From NCBI GenBank assembly GCA_041751935.1, contig JBGSIA010000165.1:1-64000 (forward strand): a DNA stretch of 64,000 nt, in the 5' to 3' direction. A program made the translations under genes and the position numbers. The notes under the pieces were generated by a model. That model made no database searches and was not told where the DNA came from. It worked only from the letters and a program-made list of their open reading frames with translations. Shown in pieces: positions 1 through 8,644 of the stretch. Source of the stretch: JBBSJZ01 sp041751935 (GTDB lineage Bacteria > Planctomycetota > Planctomycetia > Pirellulales > Pirellulaceae). Every line of letters starts with the position of its first letter. Within the stretch, counting starts at the first letter, position 1.

Positions 1-701
1 CGCTGGTGTAGACTTGGACATAATGTTTTTCCTGAAGCAGGAGGAGTTACTAAGCTGCTCGCAGTGAACAGCTCCTCCTGCCAGGATGCTTCGAGAGAAT
101 CCAAGTGCACTAAACCGCCGCGCCAGCGGCTTACTTGAACCAATAAATTGCAAGGAAGATCGCGAACTAGCGTTGATAACGTGGTTAGTCTTCCACGCGA
201 CCTCCGTGAATTCGGGCATCATCGGTTCAAAAGTACTTGTGCCGTCGGCAGCAACGCTGTCACGTGCGCCGTCGAATCCAACTCTGGCATTGCGAGGTCG
301 ATTGTTGCTCGGTCGCTCTCCGGCGTGCTACGATCTGAGTTCGCCCTCCACGGGTTCGCGAATCGTTCGCCGCTTCCAGCAAGCCGAAAACCGATAACCA
401 TTGCGTGCACCTGATGACGGAAAATCACTCCCAGGCTAACGTATCACACATCTAAATCTTTGCGATCAGTCTCGATGATGTTGATACGCTAATTTTCCCT
501 GAAACAGTCATTTGGGTTGTTTGCTGAAAGCACCGCGATGAGCAAAAGAGTAGTTAGTTCTATAGCCAAAATATTTCGAATACCCAAACTTTTACTTCAT
601 CGAGCGAGAAATATCACTTTCACCTTTGCAGTGAAGTAGGGAACGAGCTGGTAATTGAGATATCTGTTCTGTCCGTTTTCATAGCTGTTACTTTACTGTG
701 G
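1..701. other. Intergenic stretch, no convincing gene
   Basis: Open frames occur on both strands between 86 and 428, but they overlap each other, are rich in Arg and Ser, and show no recognisable motif. The part from about 430 to 700 is AT-rich and holds only a 33-codon frame (538-639) without a clear ribosome binding site. The one distinct structure is the inverted repeat at 37-81. I cannot assign a function. Confidence 0.6.
37..81. repeat. Inverted repeat, 10-bp perfect arms
   Basis: GCAGGAGGAG at 37-46 is the exact reverse complement of CTCCTCCTGC at 72-81, with a 25-base loop. The flanks can pair a little further (AAGCA at 35-39 against TGCTT at 87-91) if a bulge is allowed. No T-run follows on either strand, so it is not a clear intrinsic terminator. 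It could be a structured transcript end or a protein-binding dyad. Confidence 0.5.
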
Positions 702-1640
702 CTACGTGCGAATTGCGTCGACGGACTTCGCTTCACGCTTTTCGGGGCCAAGGCAATTTGTACATCCCATCGCAGTCAACATTGTGTTGTAGACATCAAT
801 CACTTCTGCGCAGATATCCAGGATGTTGCCCGTCTTGCAGCGGCCACCCGCTCCACTGTTAGCATGAAAGACTCCAGACAATTCTCGCTTCACATCGTTG
901 TGGCGGCGGTCACCGGATTCAGTGGAAACCGTGATCAATGCGTTGTCAAGAATGGACTTACCATTCGCATCGATCGAGTCCTTGTCATCAAGGCGACCGA
1001 GGACGTAAGCAATTTCCCACATTTTCATGCGTGCATGGGCACTTAGCGCTTCGATCTTCTTTTTCTCATCGAAGTCGTGCCACCATTCATGGCTACAGCT
1101 CGCTGAACCGAACTTCTTACCCTTTTCGTCGTCTGACAACGGAGGGCGATCTTTTGGCATCTCGTTGGAGACCACGGAATCCCACAACAAACTTTCAGCG
1201 GCTTTACCCGGTTTGATCACTATGTCCCCGTCGCCTCCTGCAAATGCCGCAGCTTTCCGCGACCGATTCAGCCCGCCCTTCTTGTTCGCCGAGTCATGAC
1301 ATTCCAAACAATGCTTCGCCAACAACGGAGCAACTTGTGTCGCGAAGGCATGGGCGCGGGCCTTTGCTAACACTTCACTTTCTGGAACAATGGACACCAG
1401 CGGAAAATTTCTGCCTCACTTCATTATCGGAAAGTGTTCGGCTGTAGATGGCGACCGGATGCAACTCACCCAACCACGGTCGGTCTTTCGTGATTTTGTT
1501 TGCCAGTGCCAGTCGATAACCGTTGTCCCAGTTGTTGAAATCGCCGCTGACTTGCTTGTTAACGACAGACTTACCATTGAGGTAGGTGCGATAAAAGCGA
1601 CCGTGTTAGCTGAATGCCGGCGCTCATGGCGCAATGTGAC
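702..1640 (-). pseudogene. Decayed LamG-PSC1 cytochrome protein fused to DUF1552 C-terminus
   Basis: Read on the minus strand, about 1600 down to 1400 encodes a LamG (concanavalin-like) domain end, with YRTYLNG, NNWDNGYRLALAN and PWLGELHPVAIYSRTLSDNEV. Further upstream the same frame is broken by stops, for example a TAA just before HGRFYRTYLNG. Near 1397 the reading shifts frame into a planctomycete cytochrome (PSC1) segment with the haem motif CLECH, then KPGKAAESLLWDSV and PKDRPPLSDDEK. From about 1040 down to 702 the protein turns into a DUF1552 C-terminus (ALITVSTESGD, NTMLTAMGC, LGPEKREAK). In intact planctomycetes PSC1/DUF1592-type and DUF1552 proteins are typically encoded next to each other. 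I infer that a deletion joined the front of one gene to the end of its neighbour, followed by frameshift and stop decay. Confidence 0.65.
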
Positions 1641-1830
1641 TGGGGACCGGACTATTGCTTGCCGTTCAGCGACGACGACAAGTGCACGTATTGGGCAAGA
1701 AATTGACGGTTTGAATTTCCCGGGGCGACTTGTCGTAAAGCGATTTGCTGGCTTTGGTACGACTAACGCCGTTTGACGTGACTCAGTACAATGAAGACCA
1801 CATTGTTACCTGGAATGGGAGATATAACCG

Positions 1831-2991
1831 TTGCTAGCTGTTTTTTGTATTGCGTCGTTGCGTCTTGCGGTCTTGTCGTTGGTTGCTGCGATACCCGTCG
1901 AAGTCGTGCAAACCGATGGTAGCCAAGCCAAAGGTGAACTTGTGGCGGTATCGGAGTCGTCGATTGTGCTTCAAGACAGTAGCGGCCAGACGTCGCAGAT
2001 TCCGACCGACTCAGTTGTTAGTTTGCAAGTCGTCTCGTCAGTCAAGGCGACACCGCCCGTGATGCGGGTCCAATTAGCGGGTGGATCGCAGCTCTCTGCG
2101 CAATCGGTTTCACTTGCTGATGACAAGCTGAACATCGATCTGCGTCGACAAGACAGTTTAGTTGTACCCGCCCGGCAAGTTCGATCAATCCGTTTTCGTG
2201 CAGCGTTGCCAGCAACGGACGCGCAGTGGCTAGGGATTCTCGAAAGCGAAGGAAGTGGTGACATATTGGCCGTTCGACGTGAAGGCGATCGACTGGACCA
2301 AGTGCGCGGAGTCGTTGAATCGATCGGAGACAATGTGGTGAACTTCAATGTTGACGGCAATCAAGTCCAAGCACCGTTCGATCGCCTCGAAGGCGTGGTC
2401 TTTAATTCTTCTGGCAACGGTACAACTCGTGGCAAGTTACAAGTGACGGACGTCTATGGTTCGCGTTGGCTTGCTGACTCGTTGCAAGGAAGCGTCAATG
2501 GAGACCCCTTGGCGGTGACGATCGAGAATGATTTACAACACAAGATTCCATTTGCCCAACTAGATTCAATTCGTTGGAACAGTTCGCTTACTATGCTTGC
2601 TGGACAACCGGCTGCGGAGCAGAGCTACCAATCGTATGTGGCAACAGAGAAATTGGTATCACCGATGTCTAAGTGGTTTGGACCGGCCGCCAGCGGTGAA
2701 GACTTGATATTGCATGGCGATTCATCGATCGAGTATCGCCTTGATCCCGGCTTTGAGCGAGTATCGGGCAGTGTCGAGCGAGAAGATAGAGTCAGCCGAT
2801 TCGGCGACGTTAAAGTAGTGATCCAATTGGATGGAAAAGACGTATGGACTCAAATGCTCGAGAGCCAAACGCCTAGCGGTTTTGATTTGCCGCTGGAAAA
2901 TGCGAAACGAATCCGCTTTCTTGTCGATTCCGCCGGCGACGGCGATCTCGGCGATACCGTCCGAATTCAACGCCCGAGGTTGCTGAAGTGA
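1831..2991 (+). CDS. Exported NPCBM-domain protein
   Basis: A 386-residue protein starting at TTG, with GGAATGGGAG about ten bases upstream and an N-terminal hydrophobic segment (about residues 1-21) that looks like a signal peptide. Residues 25-270 hold repeated short beta-rich units of the type SIVLQDSSG and VRSIRFRA. These are typical of planctomycete proteins that precede an NPCBM/NEW2 carbohydrate-binding-like domain. The NPCBM-like part is about residues 285-385 (GSVEREDRV, GDVKVVIQLDG, AKRIRFLVDSAGDGD). Its stop overlaps the GTG of the protease gene that follows (GTGA), so it heads the operon running to 7782. The likely location is the periplasm or cell surface, binding glycan. The ligand is unknown. 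Confidence 0.75.
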   Translation: MLAVFCIASLRLAVLSLVAAIPVEVVQTDGSQAKGELVAVSESSIVLQDSSGQTSQIPTDSVVSLQVVSSVKATPPVMRVQLAGGSQLSAQSVSLADDKLNIDLRRQDSLVVPARQVRSIRFRAALPATDAQWLGILESEGSGDILAVRREGDRLDQVRGVVESIGDNVVNFNVDGNQVQAPFDRLEGVVFNSSGNGTTRGKLQVTDVYGSRWLADSLQGSVNGDPLAVTIENDLQHKIPFAQLDSIRWNSSLTMLAGQPAAEQSYQSYVATEKLVSPMSKWFGPAASGEDLILHGDSSIEYRLDPGFERVSGSVEREDRVSRFGDVKVVIQLDGKDVWTQMLESQTPSGFDLPLENAKRIRFLVDSAGDGDLGDTVRIQRPRLLK

Positions 2992-4802
2992 TATTGCGGA
3001 TAATGTTCTGGCCAGCAATGGTTTGCTTGGTACTTGGCTTACTCAGTCCAAGTCTATTATTGGCTGCTGGACCTATTGAAGTTCATCCTCGTTTGATAGA
3101 GATCGAGAACGAACGAGTCGCCGCGATTGAGAAGGCGGTGCCTTCGACCGTCTGTGTTTTTGTCCCTGGTGGCGCCGGCGGTGGAAGCGGAATGTTAATT
3201 TCACCTGATGGGTTTGCGCTGACCAATTTTCACGTCAGTAGTCCAGCTGGATCATTCATGCGCTGTGGGTTGTCCGATGGCAATATTTACGATGCCGTGA
3301 TTGTTGGTGTCGATCCTGTCGGCGACCTGGCGCTGATACAGCTTCTGGGGCGTAGCGACTTTCCGGCGGCGGAAATGGCCGACAGCCGCAAGGCGGCCGC
3401 AGGTGATTGGTGCATGGTTATAGGCAACCCGTTCTTGCTCGCCACGAACCTACAGCCAACGATTACTTGGGGCATTCTTAGCGGCGTGGGGCGGTATCAG
3501 TATCCATCCGGAACACTGCTCGAATACGCCGATTGTTTTCAAACCGATGCATCGGTAAACCCCGGCAATTCCGGTGGCCCCTTGTTCAACTCGCAAGGCC
3601 AATTGCTTGGTGTCGTAGGCCGCTGTTCGTTCGAGAAACGAGGGCGAGTTAATGTCGGCGTCGGCTACGCAATTTCGATCAACCAAGCCAAAAACTTTCT
3701 CGGATACCTACTTAGCGGTCGTATCGTTGACCACGCAACACTTGGCGCGACAGTCGCCACGGACCCCGATGGCGGCGTTCGTGTCTCGAATATCCTAGAG
3801 AGCAGCGATGCTTATCGCCGAGGACTGAGGTACTCCGCTGAGATCCTTTCCATTGACGGCCGTAGTGTCGAGACGGCGAACGATGTTCAAAATGTTTTAG
3901 CCACCTTGCCAAGTCTGTGGCGAGTGAAGTTGACGTATCGCATGGAAAACAAAACGGTTGACACGCTGGTACGACTCAATAGTGTTCACTTGCAAGATGA
4001 ATTATTGGAAAAGATGTCTGCGGCGTTACCGCCACCACCGCCTCGGCAAGAACCGACGCCTGAAGAACAATCGCCTGCACCGGAGAATGTTCCAGTACCC
4101 GATTCGGAGTCGGAAACAGAGGATGACGAAACCACCGACGACGAGAGCGACGGGATTCCTCAGATTGTCCGACAGCGATTCGAAGCCAAGCGTGGCTATG
4201 CGAACTACTTTTACAATCGGTTAAATCAGGATCGCGTTTATAAGGCGATGAAGGCCCAGTTTCCTGGAACGAGTGAGGCAGCCGAATCTTTGTGGACAAT
4301 CGAAGGCGAAACTGATGAAGCGGCGCCACGCCCCTTCAAATTGCAAATCCAGTCGGACAAATCGTTGTTGACCATCGGTGATCAAGCAGTCTCGGTCTCG
4401 TCGATGGTCCAGCAATACGACGCGGTCAGTTCGGCGACTGTCGCCGGTATCTTGTCCGCCCTGGACGCGTGGCGGCGGATGTTGGAAACGGGCCCGGCAA
4501 AGTTTGGTGAGACGACGTACTTAGGAACGATGCCATTGGGCGGTGAGCGACCGCTGAGAGATTGTTTAATCGGGTTGTCTTCGGAACTGGAGGTTCGCTG
4601 GTTATTGCATCCGGAGTCCAAGCATATCGAAGCGATTGAAGTATTTGCTGATCGCGACGAGGATCCCGCCGAATTGTGGATTGAGCGTGAAGGTGAGGAT
4701 CGGTCTCAACCCCCGACTGCAGTTTCTTTGCGATACGGCACGACACAGCTTGTGCGGCTGAAAATCAAGTCATGGGCAATCGGAGCGGGGGCCAAGGAAT
4801 GA
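2988..4802 (+). CDS. Trypsin-like Deg/HtrA-family serine protease with PDZ, catalytically complete
   Basis: A 604-residue exported protease (signal segment about residues 4-27). The S1C fold is clear and the catalytic triad is intact: His82 in TNFHV, Asp113 in VGDLALIQL, Ser195 in NPGNSGGPL. A PDZ domain follows at about 250-330 (LRYSAEILSIDGRSVETANDV). Residues 340-390 are a Pro/Glu/Asp-rich linker. The last 200 residues form a domain I do not recognise (FEAKRGYANYFYN, WTIEGETDEA). The GTG start overlaps the preceding stop, and the next gene starts in an ATGA overlap, so translation is probably coupled. Family members degrade or hold misfolded exported proteins. Of the three protease-like proteins in the operon, this is the only one expected to cut. 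Confidence 0.85.
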   Translation: MILRIMFWPAMVCLVLGLLSPSLLLAAGPIEVHPRLIEIENERVAAIEKAVPSTVCVFVPGGAGGGSGMLISPDGFALTNFHVSSPAGSFMRCGLSDGNIYDAVIVGVDPVGDLALIQLLGRSDFPAAEMADSRKAAAGDWCMVIGNPFLLATNLQPTITWGILSGVGRYQYPSGTLLEYADCFQTDASVNPGNSGGPLFNSQGQLLGVVGRCSFEKRGRVNVGVGYAISINQAKNFLGYLLSGRIVDHATLGATVATDPDGGVRVSNILESSDAYRRGLRYSAEILSIDGRSVETANDVQNVLATLPSLWRVKLTYRMENKTVDTLVRLNSVHLQDELLEKMSAALPPPPPRQEPTPEEQSPAPENVPVPDSESETEDDETTDDESDGIPQIVRQRFEAKRGYANYFYNRLNQDRVYKAMKAQFPGTSEAAESLWTIEGETDEAAPRPFKLQIQSDKSLLTIGDQAVSVSSMVQQYDAVSSATVAGILSALDAWRRMLETGPAKFGETTYLGTMPLGGERPLRDCLIGLSSELEVRWLLHPESKHIEAIEVFADRDEDPAELWIEREGEDRSQPPTAVSLRYGTTQLVRLKIKSWAIGAGAKE

Positions 4803-5806
4803 ATTTTCGATCCACCTTTTGGGTCTTGGGTACGATGGTAGCGTTGTGCTCGTCGCGTTGCCATGCGCAACCATCGCTTGATTCGGCAGCTCGCCAAGCC
4901 CAACAGCGAGTGGTGAAGATCTATGGTGCTGGTGGTGTGGCTGGATTGGAAGCTTACCAAAGCGGTTTCCTCGTTTCTCCCGATGGACATGTCGCAACAA
5001 CGTGGAGTTACGTGCTCGACGTCGAACCCGTGGTCGTGCTGGACGATGGTCGACGGTTTGAGTCGAAAATCATCGGCTTCGAGCCGACACTTGAACTGGC
5101 GGTATTGAAGATCGAAGCGAGCAGTGTGCCGTTCTTTCGAGTTGATCAGGACGCGACGGCACAGTGGGGTGATTTCGTGCTTGCGGTGAGTAACCTGTTC
5201 AACATCGCTGCTGGTAACGAACCGGCAAGTGTGATGCAGGGAAGCGTGGCGGCGGTCAGCTCACTGGATGCGCGACGCGGCACATTTAAAACTGCGTTTC
5301 GTGGCGAGGTGTTGATTCTTGATCTTGTGGCAAACAATCCAGGTGCCGGTGGCGGTGCGGTGATCGATGCCCAAGGAAGACTAGTTGGAATGCTCGGCAA
5401 GGAACTGCGCGATACCAGTACCGGTGTATGGCTGAATTATGCGATTCCGACGTCTACGCTACGTCAAGCAATCGGTGACATCATCGCGGGTCGAACGACA
5501 TCCATTGTTGACGATTCAGTGCCGGAGCTGCCGCGTGATCGATCACACAATTTTGAAACACTTGGTCTAGTCATGGTACCCAATGTGCTGGAAAACACTC
5601 CCACATTCATCGATGATGTGAACAGGGAAAGTCCAGCTGCACGGGCTGAGCTGCGTCCTGACGACTTGGTGTTGCTGGTCAGCGGAAAGCGTGTTGCTGA
5701 CCAACGTTCCTTTCGCGAACTGCTTCGTACCATTGATCGCCGCGACGCCGTCGAACTGGTGATCCAACGTGGAAATGACATACTCCCTATCACGCTGCGT
5801 CCCTAA
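4799..5806 (+). CDS. Deg-like pseudoprotease with PDZ
   Basis: Start chosen at the ATG that overlaps the upstream stop (ATGA). It gives a good signal peptide, MNFRSTFWVLGTMVALC, and about 335 residues. The trypsin-like fold is recognisable, but aligning by eye to the family motifs shows all three catalytic positions replaced: His by Ser70 (ATTWSYV), Asp by Glu99 (EPTLELAVLKI), Ser by Gly184 (NPGAGGGAV). A PDZ domain lies at about 235-330 (ESPAARAELRPDDLVLLVSG). The fold and PDZ look well conserved, so loss of activity seems selected rather than decay. A role as adaptor, inhibitor or substrate sensor for the active protease upstream is inference. Confidence 0.8.
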   Translation: MNFRSTFWVLGTMVALCSSRCHAQPSLDSAARQAQQRVVKIYGAGGVAGLEAYQSGFLVSPDGHVATTWSYVLDVEPVVVLDDGRRFESKIIGFEPTLELAVLKIEASSVPFFRVDQDATAQWGDFVLAVSNLFNIAAGNEPASVMQGSVAAVSSLDARRGTFKTAFRGEVLILDLVANNPGAGGGAVIDAQGRLVGMLGKELRDTSTGVWLNYAIPTSTLRQAIGDIIAGRTTSIVDDSVPELPRDRSHNFETLGLVMVPNVLENTPTFIDDVNRESPAARAELRPDDLVLLVSGKRVADQRSFRELLRTIDRRDAVELVIQRGNDILPITLRP

Positions 5807-5820
5807 AGCGATACCTCATT

Positions 5821-7782
5821 GTGGCTGAATTAGTTCGAACCTGCGTTGTTGTAGGCGTTGCCCTCGTTTCTCTGGCATGCGGTACACGATCGACTTTCGC
5901 TCAAGATACGAAGCCGGATGCCGACTATCGTCAACTCATCGCCGATGCGGTGCGAGCAGCAGCGAATGGCGTTCTGCCGTCGATTGTCACTGTGGAGCAA
6001 GTGGTCGCGGTTGCGAATACCGAGGGTGATGTTTCTGGAGACGCGCCGACTTCGGGAGTGATTGTTTCCGCCGAAGGTCACGTGTTGACCTCGAGTTTGG
6101 TAACACAAAATCCGGCGGCCACCTTGCTGGTGACGCTTGCTGACGGAACTCGCAAAGCAGCGAAAGTCGTTGCCCAAGACTATCATCGCGAACTGGTGCT
6201 ATTGAAGATCGAGAGCGATCAAGACTTAACGCCGATCGAAATCTCTCAAAACACACAGATGCGTATCGGTGCGACGGTGGTTGCCGTTGGGCGATATGGA
6301 GCGGCGAATTCGCCAATTATAAGCCGCGGTGTATTCAGTGCGGTCGATCGGCTTGATGGTGTTGCGATTCAGACCGACGCCCGAGTCTCGCCATCGTTTT
6401 ATGGCGGGTTGCTCATTGATTTGTCGGGTCAGGTTCTTGGTGTTCTCATTCCAGCGGTCGCTGAGGGTGGAGCCGAAAATATCACCGATTGGTACGACTC
6501 AGGAATCGCATTCGCCATTCCATCGCACTCACTTGCTGTGAAGCTTCCTCGAATGATGGCGGGCGAGCCGATCAAAAAAGGCCTTTTGGGCATTGTCGCG
6601 CGCACTCAAGATCCGTACCAAGACGGTACCGAAATCGCAACCGTTCGCGTTCGTTCGCCCGCAGAAATCGCTGGGCTTCGTGCTGGTGATGTTGTCGAAG
6701 CGGTTGCCGGCAAGCCCGTACGCCGACATCTGGATATTAAGCAGCATCTCGGTGCGTACGACGCCGGTGACACGATCGTTGTGCGTGTTCGACGAGGCGA
6801 AGAGTCCATTGATTTCGACGTGCAACTCGCTGAGTCCATACCGCCATTGGAATGCCAACGGCTTGGTGTCGTTGCTCGACGGCACAGCGTTGACGGCGAC
6901 GAAAGCTCAGAAGTCGTTGTGGATGGAATCGTCCCCAAGTCGCCCGCCGAAGGAATGTTGGAGGTTGATGACGTCATCCAGCGAATCGGCAATGCTGAGG
7001 TGCACGACTTGCAGACGCTCCGTCGTATTCTGTTGACCGCCCAGAATGAAACGGCCGTCTCTATCTTGGTGCGTCGTGGTGATCAAACAAAAACCATCGA
7101 GGTAATGCCGCAAGCAATCGCTAGTGGTCTGTCGTCCGAGTTGCCTAAGTCGATGCTGGAGAAGGACGCTAAAGCTTGGAGTGTTGAAACGATCAAGTTG
7201 CCTGAGGCGCCCAATGCTGCGGCGGTTGTTGCCCCCGAACTTGACTCGCAGCGTAAGCGACTTGGGTTAATGATGCTGTTACTCAATCCAGGCGACGGAG
7301 CACCCGAAACGGCATTGAAAGATTGGCCAAACCTTGCATCTCAATTCGGAGTCGTCGTTTGTGCGGTCGCTCCGCAAGACAACGAACGCTGGCGTCCGGC
7401 GGAAATTGAAGTGGTAACGACTCTGGCTGCTCAGTTGATTAAACAGTATGCGATCGAGCCTGCGGCGGTAGCCGTCGCGACTGAGGGCGCTATGACTGGC
7501 AAGGACTCCGGAGCTGCTGACTCAATGGCAGTCGCCGTTGCCATATCAGAAAAACGCACATTTTCTGGAGCTGCCGTAAATCTAAAGACTCGCCCACCCG
7601 CAGTGCGAGTTACGGAAAACGACCCCGCAATGCCATTGCAGTTCGTGCTGTCGGTCAAGGAGCCGAGCGAGATGCCAACGTGGGCAGCGCCATTGCAAAA
7701 AGCCGGTTACCCAATTATTTCTGCCGAAACGCTCGATCAAGAACAGCTACTCATCTGGGTGCGATTGTTGCAAGCCATATAG
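5821..7782 (+). CDS. Deg-like pseudoprotease with two PDZ domains and hydrolase-like tail
   Basis: A 653-residue exported protein with a GTG start 14 bases after the previous stop. The signal segment (residues 5-28) contains LVSLAC, so lipoprotein processing at Cys20 is possible. The protease fold is present but its catalytic positions are changed: His to Leu93 (TSSLVT), Asp to Glu124 (YHRELVLLKI), Ser to Tyr194 (SPSFYGGLL). Two PDZ domains follow at about 255-345 (IAGLRAGDVVEAVAGKPV) and 350-435 (EGMLEVDDVIQRIGNAEV). The last 180 residues have the pattern of an alpha/beta-hydrolase fold without a visible GxSxG nucleophile. It is the last gene of the operon. I infer a scaffold or sensor partner of the intact protease. 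Confidence 0.8.
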   Translation: MAELVRTCVVVGVALVSLACGTRSTFAQDTKPDADYRQLIADAVRAAANGVLPSIVTVEQVVAVANTEGDVSGDAPTSGVIVSAEGHVLTSSLVTQNPAATLLVTLADGTRKAAKVVAQDYHRELVLLKIESDQDLTPIEISQNTQMRIGATVVAVGRYGAANSPIISRGVFSAVDRLDGVAIQTDARVSPSFYGGLLIDLSGQVLGVLIPAVAEGGAENITDWYDSGIAFAIPSHSLAVKLPRMMAGEPIKKGLLGIVARTQDPYQDGTEIATVRVRSPAEIAGLRAGDVVEAVAGKPVRRHLDIKQHLGAYDAGDTIVVRVRRGEESIDFDVQLAESIPPLECQRLGVVARRHSVDGDESSEVVVDGIVPKSPAEGMLEVDDVIQRIGNAEVHDLQTLRRILLTAQNETAVSILVRRGDQTKTIEVMPQAIASGLSSELPKSMLEKDAKAWSVETIKLPEAPNAAAVVAPELDSQRKRLGLMMLLLNPGDGAPETALKDWPNLASQFGVVVCAVAPQDNERWRPAEIEVVTTLAAQLIKQYAIEPAAVAVATEGAMTGKDSGAADSMAVAVAISEKRTFSGAAVNLKTRPPAVRVTENDPAMPLQFVLSVKEPSEMPTWAAPLQKAGYPIISAETLDQEQLLIWVRLLQAI

Positions 7783-7794
7783 CCGAATCGTTTG

Positions 7795-7818
7795 AGTCAC
7801 TTCAGGACGTAAGTGATT
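7795..7818 (+). terminator. Candidate hairpin terminator after the protease operon
   Basis: TCACTT (7797-7802) pairs with AAGTGA (7811-7816) around an 8-base loop, with weak extension by one wobble and one A-T pair outside. It lies 15 bases past the last stop of the operon. No T-tract follows, so the call is tentative. Confidence 0.3.
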
Positions 7819-7969
7819 GCACGGCGAAGGATGAAACCTGCGAGCGATAGCTTGGCGTGTTTGTAGAGGCGGATCAGAAGGAATCACCTTGGAAGTCATT
7901 TCCGCCAACGCGTAACCGAACCGTCTCGAAACTGCTGTTAATCACGTCACTGGTACCTGAAATCTCAAC

Positions 7970-8644
7970 ATGCAAGATGCACTCACAGACCGACGGCCGC
8001 TCAAGACGCGTTCTTGGCGAATCTTTCAATCGATTGCCGCTCGCCTTGCTCACGGTGGCGCCAGTCCCAATGCGATTTCCGTCTCCAGTGTATTCTTTGC
8101 GGCACTGGGTGCGATCGGACTAGTTGCGACCCATCTCGTGAATGACGATCTTGTTCGGCGAGGTTGTTGGCTGGTTGCGGCGAGCGGTATTCAATTGCGG
8201 CTGATTGCGAATTTGCTCGATGGCATGGTCGCAGTCGAAGGTGGACAAGCTTCGGCGACTGGTCCACTGTACAATGAAGTCCCTGATCGGTTGAGTGACC
8301 CAATTTTGCTCGTCGCGGCTGGCTATGCATTCCACGCGGACCCAGTCGCCGGCTGGGCTGCTGCTGCGATGGCGATTCTGGTCGCCTACGTTCGCGCGAT
8401 CGCCGCAAGCGTTGGCGCCGGCCAAATTTTTCTCGGCCCAATGGCCAAACCGCAACGAATGGCGATCCTCACGGCAGTTTGTGTCGCTGGAGTTGTACTA
8501 CCGGGTGAGTGGATGAAACTGAGTGGTATCGGGTTGGTCAACATCGCACTTTGGCTCATTGTTGTTGGCGGAGCCGTGACCGTTGTCCGACGCTTGCAAC
8601 GAGCCGCCGCATTCTTGCGGCAAGCTGCGGAGACACCTCAATGA
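7970..8644 (+). CDS. CDP-alcohol phosphatidyltransferase-family membrane protein
   Basis: A 224-residue protein with several membrane segments. The CDP-alcohol phosphatidyltransferase signature sits at residues 81-106 with exact family spacing, DxxDGxxAR(x8)Gx3Dx3D. Here it reads N81-LL-D84-G85-MV-A88-V89, then G98-PLY-N102-EVP-D106. Asp1 and Asp3 are thus Asn and the Arg is Val, while Asp2 and Asp4 are kept. The enzyme family transfers a phosphatidyl group from CDP-diacylglycerol to an alcohol. Its stop overlaps the CdsA-like start (ATGA), and a PlsC-like gene follows. This order recalls the ynbA-ynbB type pair of enterobacteria. The acceptor alcohol cannot be read from sequence. Confidence 0.8.
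   Translation: MQDALTDRRPLKTRSWRIFQSIAARLAHGGASPNAISVSSVFFAALGAIGLVATHLVNDDLVRRGCWLVAASGIQLRLIANLLDGMVAVEGGQASATGPLYNEVPDRLSDPILLVAAGYAFHADPVAGWAAAAMAILVAYVRAIAASVGAGQIFLGPMAKPQRMAILTAVCVAGVVLPGEWMKLSGIGLVNIALWLIVVGGAVTVVRRLQRAAAFLRQAAETPQ

Noticed and set aside
86..428. Three overlapping open frames; briefly considered as a gene cassette with attC-like ends (GTTAGCC near 437 on the minus strand)
   Set aside because: The seven-base ends do not fit the attC core consensus, no matching partner site was found, and no frame shows a motif or good ribosome binding site.
538..639. 33-codon plus-strand frame starting MSKRVVSS
   Set aside because: Too short, no clear ribosome binding site and no recognisable feature; lies in AT-rich intergenic DNA.
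8509..8640. Upstream extension of the CdsA-like frame
   Set aside because: It lies entirely inside the phosphatidyltransferase gene; the ATGA overlap start at 8641 matches the membrane-protein N-terminus.
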